A stretch of 64,000 nt of DNA. Source: DATKKG01 sp035543015 (GTDB lineage: Archaea > Thermoproteota > Nitrososphaeria > Conexivisphaerales > DTJL01). The notes beneath the pieces were generated by a model, which worked only from the letters and a program-made list of their open reading frames with translations, was not told where the DNA came from and searched no databases. Each line of letters starts with the position of its first letter. Within the stretch, counting starts at the first letter, position 1. Below are positions 41,529 through 49,295 of the stretch, one piece after another. The stretch lies in assembly GCA_035543015.1 (NCBI GenBank), contig DATKKG010000075.1:1-64000 (forward strand). Direction: 5' to 3'. The translations under genes were made by a program, and so were the position numbers.

Positions 41529-43322
41529 ATGAGGAGCCCCTGGTCCCGCTTGAGGTCGAAAGCGAGCCCAGGCCAGGCGGATGGCGGATGGTATCTCCTA
41601 TCGAAACCTCCTCTCCTCGTCGCCGTCTGGCTCCTCTTCGCCGGTTCGTTCCTCATCTTGTCCGACTTCCTTCTCTTAGGAGCCCTCCCGGGAAGGGACT
41701 TGGCTCTGGAAGCGGCAGCCCTTGAAGACGTAGTCCTGCTAGCGGCCTCGGGTGCCTTCCTCTACTATCTTGCGAGGAGCCACATCAGGGCCATCGCGGT
41801 CGCAGACTCCGCCAGGGAGATCGCGTCCCACGCGCTACGGACCTACCTCACCAGCTCCCCCCTGGCGATTTCGATCCTCAACCTGAAGGGCTCGGTGGTC
41901 CTCTGGAACCCGCCAGCCGAGAGGATTCTCGGGTGGAAGGAGGAGGAAATCGCAGGAAAGCCGGAGCCCAGCATCCCTCCTGAGGATGATTCAGTCTTCC
42001 AATCCCAGCTGCAGGGAGTCTTCAAAGGTGAACGCATCGACGGCCTGGAGCAGACCCGGATGTCGAAGGACGGCATCAAGGTCGACGTCCTCCTCACCAT
42101 GATCCCCATACAGGATTCCAAGGGGAGCATCTGGGGGGCCGCCGAGCTCATGGAGGACATCTCCGAAAGGAAGCTCGAAAGGGCCGCTCTGATCGACACG
42201 AACAGGATCTTCAGGTCGACCTTCGAAGACGCCGCAATCGGCATGGCGATGACCGGGCTGGACGGCCGGCTCCTGAAGGTCAACCCCGCCCTCTGCCACA
42301 TATTCGGCTACACCGAGGAGGAACTCCTGACCTTCACCTTTCAGGATTTGACCTACACGGAGGACCTCCCCGCCGAGCTGGAGTACAACCGGCAGATGAT
42401 TGAAGGCACCATCTCCTCCTACCAGACGGAGAAGCGCTACGTTCGGCAGGACGGCAAGATCGTTTGGGTCGCGCTCAGCGTCTCGCTCGTCCATGACGCG
42501 AAGGGAAAGCCCCTATACTCGGTCGCCCAGTTCCAGGACATCACCTCCAGGAAGGCGGCGGAGGAGGAGCTGAAGAACTACAGCGTGGGCCTGGAGAAGA
42601 TGGTGAAGGACCGCACTTCGGAGTTGGAGCAGGCGCATGCCCAGCTGGTTCGGTCGGAGAGGCTGGCGGCCGTAGGAAGCATGGCCGCCCAGGTGGCCCA
42701 CGACCTCAGGAACCCCCTGACGGCGATCAACACCAACCTGTACTACATCAAGAACGCGCTCCCCCAGCGGATGAGCGCCAAGGTGGAGGATTCGATCAAG
42801 GCCATGGAGGGAGCCGTCGAGCACTCCAGCAAGATCATAGACGACCTCCTCGAGTACTCCAGGGCCGCCGAGCTAAAGGAGGAGAGGCTCGACCTCAGCG
42901 ACCTCGTGAGGGGATGTATGGAGGGCTATCCCCTCCCTGGATTGGTCAAGCTTGAGGAGGAGCTGGAGCCAGGCCTCTTCACGGTCGGCGACGTCGCCAA
43001 GCTCAGACGAGTGGTTCAGAACATCGTCTCGAACGCCGTGGAGGCGATGCCCGACGGAGGAACCCTCCGCGTCTTCTCAAGAGGGGACGGGGATAGGGCC
43101 GTCTTGGAGTTCATCGATACCGGCATCGGGATGGACGAGAAGACCCGCAGCCAGCTCTTCAACCCCTTCTTCACCACCAAGGCCAAGGGGTTGGGCCTCG
43201 GCTTGGCCATCTGCAGGAGGCTGGTCGAAGCCCACGATGGGGAGATCGACATCGGCAGCCAGCTGGGCAGAGGGACGAGAGTCAAGGTCTCCCTGCCCAG
43301 AGCCAGGCCTCCGGCCTCCTGA
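41529..43322 (+). CDS. membrane PAS-PAS sensor histidine kinase
   Basis: 597 residues. Two N-terminal membrane helices (about 30-52 and 64-82), PAS 1 (about 105-210), PAS 2 with PAC (about 222-345: IFRSTFEDAAIGMAMTGLDG…), a coiled coil, the dimerisation box AAQVAHDLRNPL with phospho-acceptor H391, and an HATPase domain with N-box NIVSNAVEA, DTGIGM and GLGLGLAI. All kinase motifs are intact. No response regulator is encoded nearby, which is common for archaeal orphan kinases. The PAS ligand is unknown. Confidence 0.93.
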   Translation: MRSPWSRLRSKASPGQADGGWYLLSKPPLLVAVWLLFAGSFLILSDFLLLGALPGRDLALEAAALEDVVLLAASGAFLYYLARSHIRAIAVADSAREIASHALRTYLTSSPLAISILNLKGSVVLWNPPAERILGWKEEEIAGKPEPSIPPEDDSVFQSQLQGVFKGERIDGLEQTRMSKDGIKVDVLLTMIPIQDSKGSIWGAAELMEDISERKLERAALIDTNRIFRSTFEDAAIGMAMTGLDGRLLKVNPALCHIFGYTEEELLTFTFQDLTYTEDLPAELEYNRQMIEGTISSYQTEKRYVRQDGKIVWVALSVSLVHDAKGKPLYSVAQFQDITSRKAAEEELKNYSVGLEKMVKDRTSELEQAHAQLVRSERLAAVGSMAAQVAHDLRNPLTAINTNLYYIKNALPQRMSAKVEDSIKAMEGAVEHSSKIIDDLLEYSRAAELKEERLDLSDLVRGCMEGYPLPGLVKLEEELEPGLFTVGDVAKLRRVVQNIVSNAVEAMPDGGTLRVFSRGDGDRAVLEFIDTGIGMDEKTRSQLFNPFFTTKAKGLGLGLAICRRLVEAHDGEIDIGSQLGRGTRVKVSLPRARPPAS

Positions 43323-43368
43323 CCGTTTCACTTGAAGAGCCACGACAGCTCCGCTCCCTGATGTCCCA

Positions 43369-43462
43369 TGGTGCGACAGACGGGATTTGAACCCGTGTTA
43401 CCAGCTTTCCCCGAACGAGTCGTGGAGGGCTGATGTCCTAGACCAGGCTGGACGACTGTCGC
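43369..43462 (-). tRNA. intron-containing tRNA, anticodon probably TCC (Gly)
   Basis: Minus strand: acceptor GCGACAG/CTGTCGC, D-arm GTCC…GGAC with loop AGCCTGGTCTA, T-arm ACGGG-TTCAAAT-CCCGT, 4-base variable loop TAAC, discriminator A and an encoded CCA (43369-43371). Anticodon stem TCAGC/GCTGG encloses 23 bases, so about 16 must be spliced out, near 43407-43422. Every 7-base loop that results reads CCTCCA(A/C), giving anticodon TCC and an unusual C at position 33. The T·G first stem pair and the D and variable arms recall tRNA-Glu; the isotype is therefore less certain than the gene. Confidence 0.8.
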
Positions 43463-43613
43463 ACAAAGCGGACTTCCCATTTCCATCCGATATAAGCGTT
43501 GTTTGTCCTCGGAGGCTCGAGTGCCCAGACAGACGGAAGCGCAGGTCGGAAGGAGGAGGAATTGTACATCGCCTTATAACCGCGCGATGGCTCAATTCAA
43601 TCGCGGCTAGGAC

Positions 43614-43967
43614 ATGCCCGTCTACTACGTTACGCCATACTACCTGAAGCCCGAAAAGGCGGCTGCTTTCAGAGACTTTATCAACTCCCCAAAGGGGAAG
43701 AAGCTCATCAAGGACTACGAGAAGGAGACAGGAACCAAGTACATTGGCACCTTCTTCACCGTATTGGGGTTCGGCGACTACGATGCCGAGGACTGGTGGG
43801 AGATGAAGGACTACGCAGCGTTCGACAAGATACGCGCGTCCAAGACTCAGTACGCCCTGGCAGACGAGGTCATCCCCTTCGTGGACGTCACAAAATACGC
43901 GCCGTCGAGGCTCTATCGTTCCGCCAGCGACGTTTTGATCTACTGGCCGAAGAAGAAAGAGAAGTAG
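43614..43967 (+). CDS. small alpha/beta protein of unknown function
   Basis: 117 residues starting MPVYYVTPYYLKPEKAAAFRDF, with DWWEMKDYAAFDKIR in the middle. The pattern (beta strand, helix with FRDFINS, strand, W-rich loop) suggests a dimeric ferredoxin-like or NIPSNAP-like barrel. It is probably a real, expressed gene: a TATA box ccttataacc (about 43571-43580) lies 35-40 bases upstream, and a T5 terminator follows. No function assigned. Confidence 0.75.
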   Translation: MPVYYVTPYYLKPEKAAAFRDFINSPKGKKLIKDYEKETGTKYIGTFFTVLGFGDYDAEDWWEMKDYAAFDKIRASKTQYALADEVIPFVDVTKYAPSRLYRSASDVLIYWPKKKEK

Positions 43968-43989
43968 CCGAACAGGTGCCGGTTTTTCT
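43968..43989 (+). terminator. T-rich terminator
   Basis: ggtgccggtttttct: a T5 run (43983-43987) just after the stop of the gene at 43614. Confidence 0.4.
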
Positions 43990-44118
43990 GTTACGAGATC
44001 CCAGAGGATGCCCTTCCGTGGGCGTCACATACACTTCGACGTTTCTGGGCATTGGCGGCCCCTCCCCTTCCATGATGGGAAGAAGCCCGTCATCATCCGG
44101 GCCTCCTGGGAGTCGCAG

Positions 44119-44802
44119 CTAGGCTATCCCCAGCGACCTTTCGATTTCGTATACCAGACGGCACGCGACCAGGCTTGCGTCCAATCCCTGGGGGCTGATT
44201 GAGAAGAGCGAGTCGAACGACTTCTCGACCTCCTCGCCGAAGTGTCCAGACGGGAAGCCCCCAACAACGTAGCAGGGCCTGTCCCCCCGGGCTTCACTCA
44301 CTATCGTCGCCAAGGCCTTCTCCCTTCCGAGCCGTGACAGCCCCACCACTTCGGTCGGCCCTGCCCTTCCGATCGCCTCCTTGAAGCTCGCCTTCTCGAC
44401 CACAATGAGGTCCTCCTCCTTGCCCACCTTCCCTTCGATCAGAAGCTGCTCCATGAGGCTCCTGAAACGGTCGTAGGATCGAGGCGGCCTGAGCCCCTTG
44501 GAGAAGCGGAGCAGCAGATTCCCGCGTGTATGGATGAAGAATGACAGCCTCCCAGCCCTGTACAGCGGAGACGAGGTGACGTCGAGGAGCACGTGGTACG
44601 GTATGTCCGGCCTTCCCCTCGACTCGGCGTCCTCCATGCGCAGCATGGCAGCGTGGTGGATGCTGCGATCCAGGAGGATCTCCTGCGCCTGTTTCCCCCT
44701 CCTTCTTGCGTCCGCGCTCACCGGTGGGCTCCTTGAGATCTCTCGGGGTATCGGCTCCAACGCCGTCTCCGCCAGCATCAGGACGACCTCCTTCTCGGCC
44801 AT
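44119..44802 (-). CDS. nep1: Nep1/Emg1 rRNA pseudouridine N1-methyltransferase
   Basis: 227 residues, SPOUT fold. It methylates a hypermodified pseudouridine in 16S rRNA during small-subunit assembly. Landmarks are RPDIPYHVLLDVTSSPLYRAGRLSFFIHT, RPPRSYDRFRSLMEQLL and the SAM knot YVVGGFPSGHF…FSISPQGLDASLVACRLVYEIER. The longer open frame to 44868 overlaps the promoter; ATG 44802 (MAEKEVVLMLAETAL) fits the family. Divergent from rpr2. Confidence 0.93.
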   Translation of the reverse strand: MAEKEVVLMLAETALEPIPREISRSPPVSADARRRGKQAQEILLDRSIHHAAMLRMEDAESRGRPDIPYHVLLDVTSSPLYRAGRLSFFIHTRGNLLLRFSKGLRPPRSYDRFRSLMEQLLIEGKVGKEEDLIVVEKASFKEAIGRAGPTEVVGLSRLGREKALATIVSEARGDRPCYVVGGFPSGHFGEEVEKSFDSLFSISPQGLDASLVACRLVYEIERSLGIA

Positions 44803-44848
44803 TCGACCATGTTTTATAGGGGCGGTTATTCTACGTTGCGACTTGGGC

Positions 44849-45184
44849 TTGGCGGACAAGGCAACCATAAGACGAGAGATAGAGAGGTGGACCTACGCCG
44901 CCGTCCGCTCGGTCGAGGGCGACTCGCAACTTGCGGAGAAGCAGGCCCGCAACGCCCTCAAGCTTAGGCTCCGCTCCAGGGTGAAGCCGCCGTATGAGCT
45001 CAAGCTCTTCTTCTGCAAGAGGTGCAAGGAGTTCTCCCCTCCGCCGAAATACTCGACGGTGCGCGTCCGAGACGGCTGGCTCGTCGTGAGGTGTCTCAGG
45101 TGCGGCGGGGTCTACCGTAAGAAGCTGAAGCCCTCGAAAGCCGCGTCGCGGGCAACCTCTTCGGCATCTGCATCGTCATTCTGA
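44849..45184 (+). CDS. rnp4: RNase P protein component 4 (Rpr2/Rpp21)
   Basis: 111 residues. Two N-terminal helices (KATIRREIERWTYAAVRSVEGDSQLAEKQARNALKLRLRSRV) and a zinc ribbon FCKRCKEF…VVRCLRCGGVYRKKL match archaeal RNP4, a protein of the RNase P holoenzyme that trims tRNA 5' ends. TATA ttttatag (44812-44819) places initiation at about 44842, so the TTG at 44843 or 44849 is probably read leaderless. The C-terminus is Ala/Ser-rich. Confidence 0.88.
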   Translation: MADKATIRREIERWTYAAVRSVEGDSQLAEKQARNALKLRLRSRVKPPYELKLFFCKRCKEFSPPPKYSTVRVRDGWLVVRCLRCGGVYRKKLKPSKAASRATSSASASSF

Positions 45185-45300
45185 CTTTCACGATCGGGCT
45201 GAGCGCAGTCAGGGCAGGATTCGGCGCTGGCGATTCCTTCTTCCAGCTGGTCCTGGGAAACGCAGTCGTAAGCACGTTCTCGTTCGGCTTGTCGGCCTAA
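45121..45300 (+). pseudogene. start-less membrane-protein fragment
   Basis: A frame overlapping the end of rpr2 encodes 59 residues including a membrane-like stretch (NLFGICIVILTFTIGLSAVR, then FFQLVLGNAVVSTFSFGLSA). It opens just after a TAA and has no ATG, GTG or useful TTG. It is either a gene remnant or the tail of a frameshifted gene. Confidence 0.35.
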
Positions 45301-45375
45301 TGTTCGAGCTGCTGCCAGGTCAGCCTCGCCGCAGCCTCGCGGGGGCAGGCGTGGAAGGACAGTCGCAAGTCTGAC

Positions 45376-45561
45376 ATGACGATGATGATCGGCACGTCGC
45401 TACTATCCCTTGAGCCCGCCGCGATGCTTTACTACGTGGGATGGACGGCCGTGGCGCTTCTCGGCTTGAGCTTCGCCATCTTGTTCTACCTTGTGACGCT
45501 GCGGGAACGGAGGGTCCATCAACCTTTGATTCAAGCCAATCGTCCTACTGCGAAAGCCTAG
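45376..45561 (+). CDS. small single-helix membrane protein
   Basis: 61 residues (59 from the third Met). One membrane helix, about 18-42 (MLYYVGWTAVALLGLSFAILFYLVTL), then a basic tail RERRVHQPL. No family recognised. It lies directly before the S19e promoter. Confidence 0.5.
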   Translation: MTMMIGTSLLSLEPAAMLYYVGWTAVALLGLSFAILFYLVTLRERRVHQPLIQANRPTAKA

Positions 45562-45583
45562 GCCCCTCCAGCGAAACGGTAAA

Positions 45584-45594
45584 CTTTAAAATAC
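45584..45594 (+). promoter_or_regulatory. TTTAAAATAC promoter of rps19e
   Basis: ctttaaaatac, the same TATA box as before L39e (46383). In both cases ATGAGGACGA follows 17-19 bases later, just upstream of the start codon. Related TTAAAAT boxes precede aIF6 and secE. Confidence 0.65.
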
Positions 45595-45626
45595 ATCTCC
45601 AAAGGCGAGTATGAGGACGACCATAT

Positions 45627-46082
45627 TTGCCGACCGTCTACGATGTCCCCGCTGACAGGCTGATAGAAAAGCTGGCTGACCACCTCAAGAGGATCTCCCA
45701 GGTGCAGCCGCCCGCATGGGCAGGCTACGTCAAGACCGGCTCGCAGGCGGAGAGACCACCCCAGAACAAAGATTGGTGGTACGTGAGGGCGGCTTCGATC
45801 CTGAGGAAGCTCTACCTCCATGGTCCGGTGGGCCTGGAAGACCTGAGGAAGGAGTACGGTGGTCTCATCGCCGTCGGCTACTCGCTGGCCCATCACAGGG
45901 ACACCGGCAGCACCAACATCCGGAAGATCATGTCCCAGCTGCAGGCGGCCGGCCTTGCCCAGAAGACCACGAAGGGACGCGTCGTTTCTCCCGAAGGCAG
46001 GAGGCTCCTTGACAAGCTCTCAACGGAGATCTTCAAGGAGATGGTCAAGGGAGACAAGGAACTAGGCAAGATAGTTTCTTAA
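45627..46082 (+). CDS. rps19e: 30S ribosomal protein S19e
   Basis: 151 residues. Clear S19e: TVYDVPADRLIEKLADHLK, QPPAWAGYVKTGSQAERPPQ, DWWYVRAASILRKLYLHGPVGLEDLRKEYGG, and GSTNIRKIMSQLQAAGLAQKT. S19e is an archaeal and eukaryotic small-subunit protein of the head. Starts at TTG 45627. Confidence 0.96.
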   Translation: MPTVYDVPADRLIEKLADHLKRISQVQPPAWAGYVKTGSQAERPPQNKDWWYVRAASILRKLYLHGPVGLEDLRKEYGGLIAVGYSLAHHRDTGSTNIRKIMSQLQAAGLAQKTTKGRVVSPEGRRLLDKLSTEIFKEMVKGDKELGKIVS

Positions 46083-46104
46083 ACAAGTTCATAGCTCGAA
46101 TTCC

Positions 46105-46404
46105 TTGTCAGTGGTTCGCTTGAGCAAGCCACAATCCAGCGATCAGGATCAGGATGCAGAGGAACTACTCAAGAAGAAGCGGCTGAAGGAGCAGTACCTC
46201 AGGCTGTTCTTCACTCCAGAAGCGAGGACCAGGCTCAACAACGTCAAGCTCGTGAAGCCGGATCTCGCCGAGGCCATCGAGGACCAGGTCATCAAGCTGG
46301 GTTCCTCCGGCAGGATCTCCCACCCGGTCACCGACGAGGAGCTCAAGGGGATGCTCGAGCGGGTTGAAGAGCCTAGAAGAGAGTTTAAAATACGGTATAT
46401 TTAG
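46105..46404 (+). CDS. PDCD5-family DNA-binding protein
   Basis: 99 residues at most. The archaeal PDCD5/TFAR19 core is present: EELLKKKRLKEQYLRLFFTPEARTRLNNVKLVKPDLAEAIEDQVIKLGSSGRI, then TDEELKGMLERV. It is a three-helix bundle that binds DNA in some archaea. TTG 46105, GTG 46111 and TTG 46120 are all possible starts. The TATA-like ttcttaaac inside the S19e stop (46078-46086) predicts leaderless initiation at the first two. Confidence 0.93.
   Translation: MSVVRLSKPQSSDQDQDAEELLKKKRLKEQYLRLFFTPEARTRLNNVKLVKPDLAEAIEDQVIKLGSSGRISHPVTDEELKGMLERVEEPRREFKIRYI
46383..46393 (+). promoter_or_regulatory. TTTAAAATAC promoter of rpl39e-rpl31e
   Basis: gtttaaaatac inside the end of the PDCD5 gene, 29-39 bases before ATG 46422. 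It matches the rps19e box and is followed by the same ATGAGGACGA leader string. Confidence 0.65.
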
Positions 46405-46421
46405 AGGAATGAGGACGAAGC

Positions 46422-46577
46422 ATGAGCAGCCACAAGTCTTCGGGTGAGAAGAAGCACCTCATGAAGCACCTCAAGCAGAATTCAGGCGCGCCCACCTGGG
46501 TCGTAGTCAAGACCAACAGGAAGGTCTCCCGCAACCCGAAGCAGAGGAACTGGCGTTCCCGGAAGCTGAAGATTTAG
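46422..46577 (+). CDS. rpl39e: 50S ribosomal protein L39e
   Basis: 51 residues, basic: SSHKSSGEKKHLMKHLKQN, then TWVVVKTNRKVSRNPKQRNWRSRKLKI. The W-V-x-x-K-T and R-N-P-x-R-x-W-R-x-x-K-L-K signature is that of L39e, which lines the exit tunnel. ATG 46422 has GAGGAC 8 bases upstream. L31e follows 13 bases later. Confidence 0.96.
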   Translation: MSSHKSSGEKKHLMKHLKQNSGAPTWVVVKTNRKVSRNPKQRNWRSRKLKI

Positions 46578-46590
46578 AGGTCGCTGAAAG

Positions 46591-47034
46591 ATGTCAGAAG
46601 CCGAAGAGACCGCCGAGAAACTGATCACCATTTCCCTGTCGCGCGCCAGGCCCACCCCCAGGTACCGCCGGACGGACAGGATCGTGAACGTCCTGAAGGA
46701 GAACGTCGCCCATCACATGAAGGTTGAGGTGGGCGAAGTCAAGATCAGCCAGAAGCTGAACGAGGAGATCTGGTCCGTCGGTAAGAGGTCCAGGCTCCCG
46801 AGGATCTCGATAAAGGTCGCCAAGGACGCCGATGGCGTCGTCACAGCCAAGCTCCCCGACGAAAAGGAGGAAGAGGAGGAGAAGCCGGAGACCAAGGAGG
46901 AGACGAAGGCGGAGAAGAAGGAGGAGAAGAAGGAGGAGAAGGCTCAGATGGAGGAGCTGAAAGAAGAGGCGAAGGCCGTGTCAAAGCTCGAAGGACCGGA
47001 AGCCGAGGCCTCGGCCGAAGACGAGAAAGAATAG
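46591..47034 (+). CDS. rpl31e: 50S ribosomal protein L31e with charged C-terminal extension
   Basis: 147 residues. Residues 1-85 are an ordinary L31e (ISLSRARPTPRYRRTDRIVNVLKENVAHHMKV, IWSVGKRSRLPRISIKV). Residues 88-147 are a Lys/Glu-rich, Ala-containing tail with repeated EEK/KKEEK units, which the family normally lacks. L31e sits by the exit tunnel, so the tail could reach nascent chains or targeting factors. Codon use in the tail is normal and the frame is clean, so this is not an artefact of a shift. Confidence 0.95.
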   Translation: MSEAEETAEKLITISLSRARPTPRYRRTDRIVNVLKENVAHHMKVEVGEVKISQKLNEEIWSVGKRSRLPRISIKVAKDADGVVTAKLPDEKEEEEEKPETKEETKAEKKEEKKEEKAQMEELKEEAKAVSKLEGPEAEASAEDEKE

Positions 47035-47148
47035 CCGCCTCGATTCGCACGTCCTCCTGTTGATTTGGTTTGCCTGCGCCAGGCTCTAGGCCGGCGTCAC
47101 CGTAGGACCTGGCCCGCGGCCCAAGGGTCCCCTAGCCTCCCACGCCAA

Positions 47149-47160
47149 CGTTAAAATAAC
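47149..47160 (+). promoter_or_regulatory. TATA box of aIF6
   Basis: cgttaaaataac, a variant of the TTTAAAATA box of the neighbouring ribosomal genes. It predicts initiation near 47180-47185. Confidence 0.55.
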
Positions 47161-47223
47161 TCACGCCAAGAGGATTGTCCATTGACGAATGGGCAATTCT
47201 CCCGAAAGGGGGGTCTCTAGGGT

Positions 47224-47889
47224 CTGGCAGTCCATCTCTCTGACATATACCGAAATCCGAACGTCGGGATCTTCTCCAAGGTCAACGAAAAGTACCTCCT
47301 GTTGCCGATCTCCTACTCCGAACCCAAATCGGAGAGGCTGGCGTCTCTGCTGGAGGTGAAGCTCATTCACACCAGCGTGGGCAGGACCCGGCTCCTCGGC
47401 CCACTGATGGCTGCGAACAGCAACGGCATGCTCCTCTCGAGGTTCGCTGAGGACGATGAGATGATCATGCTCAAGCGCGAGACGGGCATGAACGTCGCGC
47501 GTCTGAATTCACGTTACACCTCCGTCGGAAACCTCGTGGCCGTGAACGACTACGGCGCGGCCGCCGGCGACATGTTCTCCCAGGTGGAACTCAAACAGAT
47601 GAAGGAGGTCTTCGGAGTCCCAGTGGCGACGGGCACTGTGGCTGGCTTCTCGCAGGTTGGGGCCGTCGTCGCCGCGTCCAATTCGGGGGCGCTCGCTCAC
47701 CCAAGGGCGTCGGATGAGGACCTGAGGTGGATCAGCGAGGCCCTGCACGTCGCCTGCGAAGTGAGCTCCATCAACGGAGGGGTCCCATTCGTTACCTCGG
47801 GGCTGATGGTGAACAGCAAGGCGGCCGTGGCGGGCACCTTGACCACCGGCCCCGAGCTTTTCATACTGGGAAAAGCCTTTAAGGTGTAG
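47224..47889 (+). CDS. translation initiation factor aIF6, non-canonical start
   Basis: About 221 residues. aIF6 binds the 50S subunit and prevents premature 70S joining. It has the five-fold repeat of the family: IYRNPNVGIFSKVNEKYLLLP, TRLLGPLMAANSNGMLL, YTSVGNLVAVNDYGAA, SQVGAVVAASNSGALAHP and VNSKAAVAGTLTTGPE. The conserved first strand begins at about 47245, but the frame is stopped by TAG at 47218-47220, and the first ATG/GTG/TTG is a TTG at 47302, which would delete 26 conserved residues. CTG 47224 (or ATA 47245) must start it, or a one-base error lies between 47220 and 47242, joining it to ATG 47189 in another frame. Confidence 0.85.
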   Translation: MAVHLSDIYRNPNVGIFSKVNEKYLLLPISYSEPKSERLASLLEVKLIHTSVGRTRLLGPLMAANSNGMLLSRFAEDDEMIMLKRETGMNVARLNSRYTSVGNLVAVNDYGAAAGDMFSQVELKQMKEVFGVPVATGTVAGFSQVGAVVAASNSGALAHPRASDEDLRWISEALHVACEVSSINGGVPFVTSGLMVNSKAAVAGTLTTGPELFILGKAFKV

Positions 47890-47923
47890 CTTCGAAGCCC
47901 CTTCAACCTTAGGTGTCCTTGAC

Positions 47924-48373
47924 TTGAGCAGCGATGACGAGACGCAGGCCCTGGCCGTGCAGTTGAAGCTCCTGGAAGACTACTTTGAGGACCTCTCCGG
48001 CCGGGAGTCGATCCTCATGAGGCTGTACCGCGAGGACAGAGCGTCCCTCACCTCAATGACGGCACTCAAGGACGCCAAGTCGGCCGATCTGCTGGTCCCC
48101 ATAGGCGGAGGCGCCCAGCTCCCGGTCTCTTACACGGGAGGAGGGAAGCTCGTAGTCGACGTCGGCGCGGGCGTCTATCTGGAGAAGACGCCAGAGGAAG
48201 CCATCTCCTTCCTGACCTCCAGGGTCAAGGAGGTGGAGGACACCCTCGGGAAGATCTCCTCACAGAAGCGTGAGGTGGCAGAAAGGTTACAGGTCTATCA
48301 GCAGCAGCTGGACCTGGCCTCGGCGCCGCGGGAAGCTCCCAAGAGCTCGGAGCCGCCACCGGGCGACGCCTAG
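47924..48373 (+). CDS. pfdA: prefoldin alpha subunit
   Basis: 149 residues. N- and C-terminal coiled-coil helices flank the beta hairpin core (ADLLVPIGGGAQLPVSYTGGGKLVVDVGAGVYLEKTPEEA), which is the prefoldin alpha layout. With beta subunits it forms the jellyfish-shaped hexamer that passes unfolded chains to the thermosome. TTG start. In most archaea a ribosomal LX (L18ae) gene lies between aIF6 and this gene; here it is missing. Confidence 0.94.
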   Translation: MSSDDETQALAVQLKLLEDYFEDLSGRESILMRLYREDRASLTSMTALKDAKSADLLVPIGGGAQLPVSYTGGGKLVVDVGAGVYLEKTPEEAISFLTSRVKEVEDTLGKISSQKREVAERLQVYQQQLDLASAPREAPKSSEPPPGDA

Positions 48374-48389
48374 GCGAAGGTCTTCCAAG

Positions 48390-49295
48390 TTGTTCGACAG
48401 GCTCCGGAAGGCCATCGAGGGCTTCAAGGAGAGCGTCACCACCAGGACCCTTTCGGAGAAGGAGCTGTCCTCCGCCCTCGACGAGTTCGAGGTGGCCCTT
48501 CTCGAGAGCGAAGTCGCCCTCGAGGCCGTCGAATCGGTTGAGGCTTCGATCAAGAAGGAGCTTGTCGGAACGAAGGTCGAAAGGGGAAGCGACCTCCAGA
48601 AGCTGGTCGACTCGGCTCTCAGGTCGTCCCTGCTGAAGCTCTTCCCCTCCGAAGCCGCCATCGATTTGGAGGGACGAATCAGGGAGAAGAGGGAGTCCAA
48701 GGAACCCTACGTCGTCGTCTTCCTGGGCATAAACGGAACCGGCAAGACGACCTCGATCGCCAAACTGGCCCACAAGCTCACTGGAGAGGGCTTCAAGGTC
48801 CTCCTCGCCGCCGCCGACACCTACCGAGCCGGCGCAATCGAGCAGCTGGAGACCCATGCCGAGCGCCTCGGGCTGAAGTCCATCCACCAGAGGTACGGAG
48901 CGGACCCCGCGGCCGTGGCAAGGGACTCCGTTCTCTTCGCCCGGCAGCACAACTTCGACGTCGTCCTGGTGGACACGGCCGGAAGGATGCAGACTTCCAA
49001 GAACCTGATGGACGAGCTCGGCAAGGTCGTCCGCGTGGCCCAGCCCGACCTCAAGGTCTTCGTCGGCGACGCATTGGCCGGGAACGACTTGATCAACCAG
49101 GCCCGTGAGTTCCACGACAGGATCGGCTTCGACGCCGTCATACTCGCCAAGGCCGACGCCGACGTCAAGGGGGGAGCGGCTGTGAGCGTCGCATACGTGA
49201 CGAAGACGCCGATACTATACCTTGGGGTCGGTCAGTCTTACGACGACCTCCAGCCGTTCGATTCCGGCTGGGTCGTGGACAAGATACTCTCTTAG
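48390..49295 (+). CDS. ftsY: signal recognition particle receptor FtsY
   Basis: 301 residues, SRP-type GTPase NG domain. GINGTGKTTS is G1, DTYRAGAIEQL G2, DTAGRMQT G3, AKADAD G4 and GVGQSYDDL the closing motif. The N domain (FDRLRKAIEGFKESVTTRTLSE…) has no acidic A extension. It docks SRP-ribosome complexes to the membrane. TTG 48390 has GAAGGT upstream; the frame extends further upstream into pfdA but lacks support. The stop overlaps that of argF (TTAG). Confidence 0.95.
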   Translation: MFDRLRKAIEGFKESVTTRTLSEKELSSALDEFEVALLESEVALEAVESVEASIKKELVGTKVERGSDLQKLVDSALRSSLLKLFPSEAAIDLEGRIREKRESKEPYVVVFLGINGTGKTTSIAKLAHKLTGEGFKVLLAAADTYRAGAIEQLETHAERLGLKSIHQRYGADPAAVARDSVLFARQHNFDVVLVDTAGRMQTSKNLMDELGKVVRVAQPDLKVFVGDALAGNDLINQAREFHDRIGFDAVILAKADADVKGGAAVSVAYVTKTPILYLGVGQSYDDLQPFDSGWVVDKILS

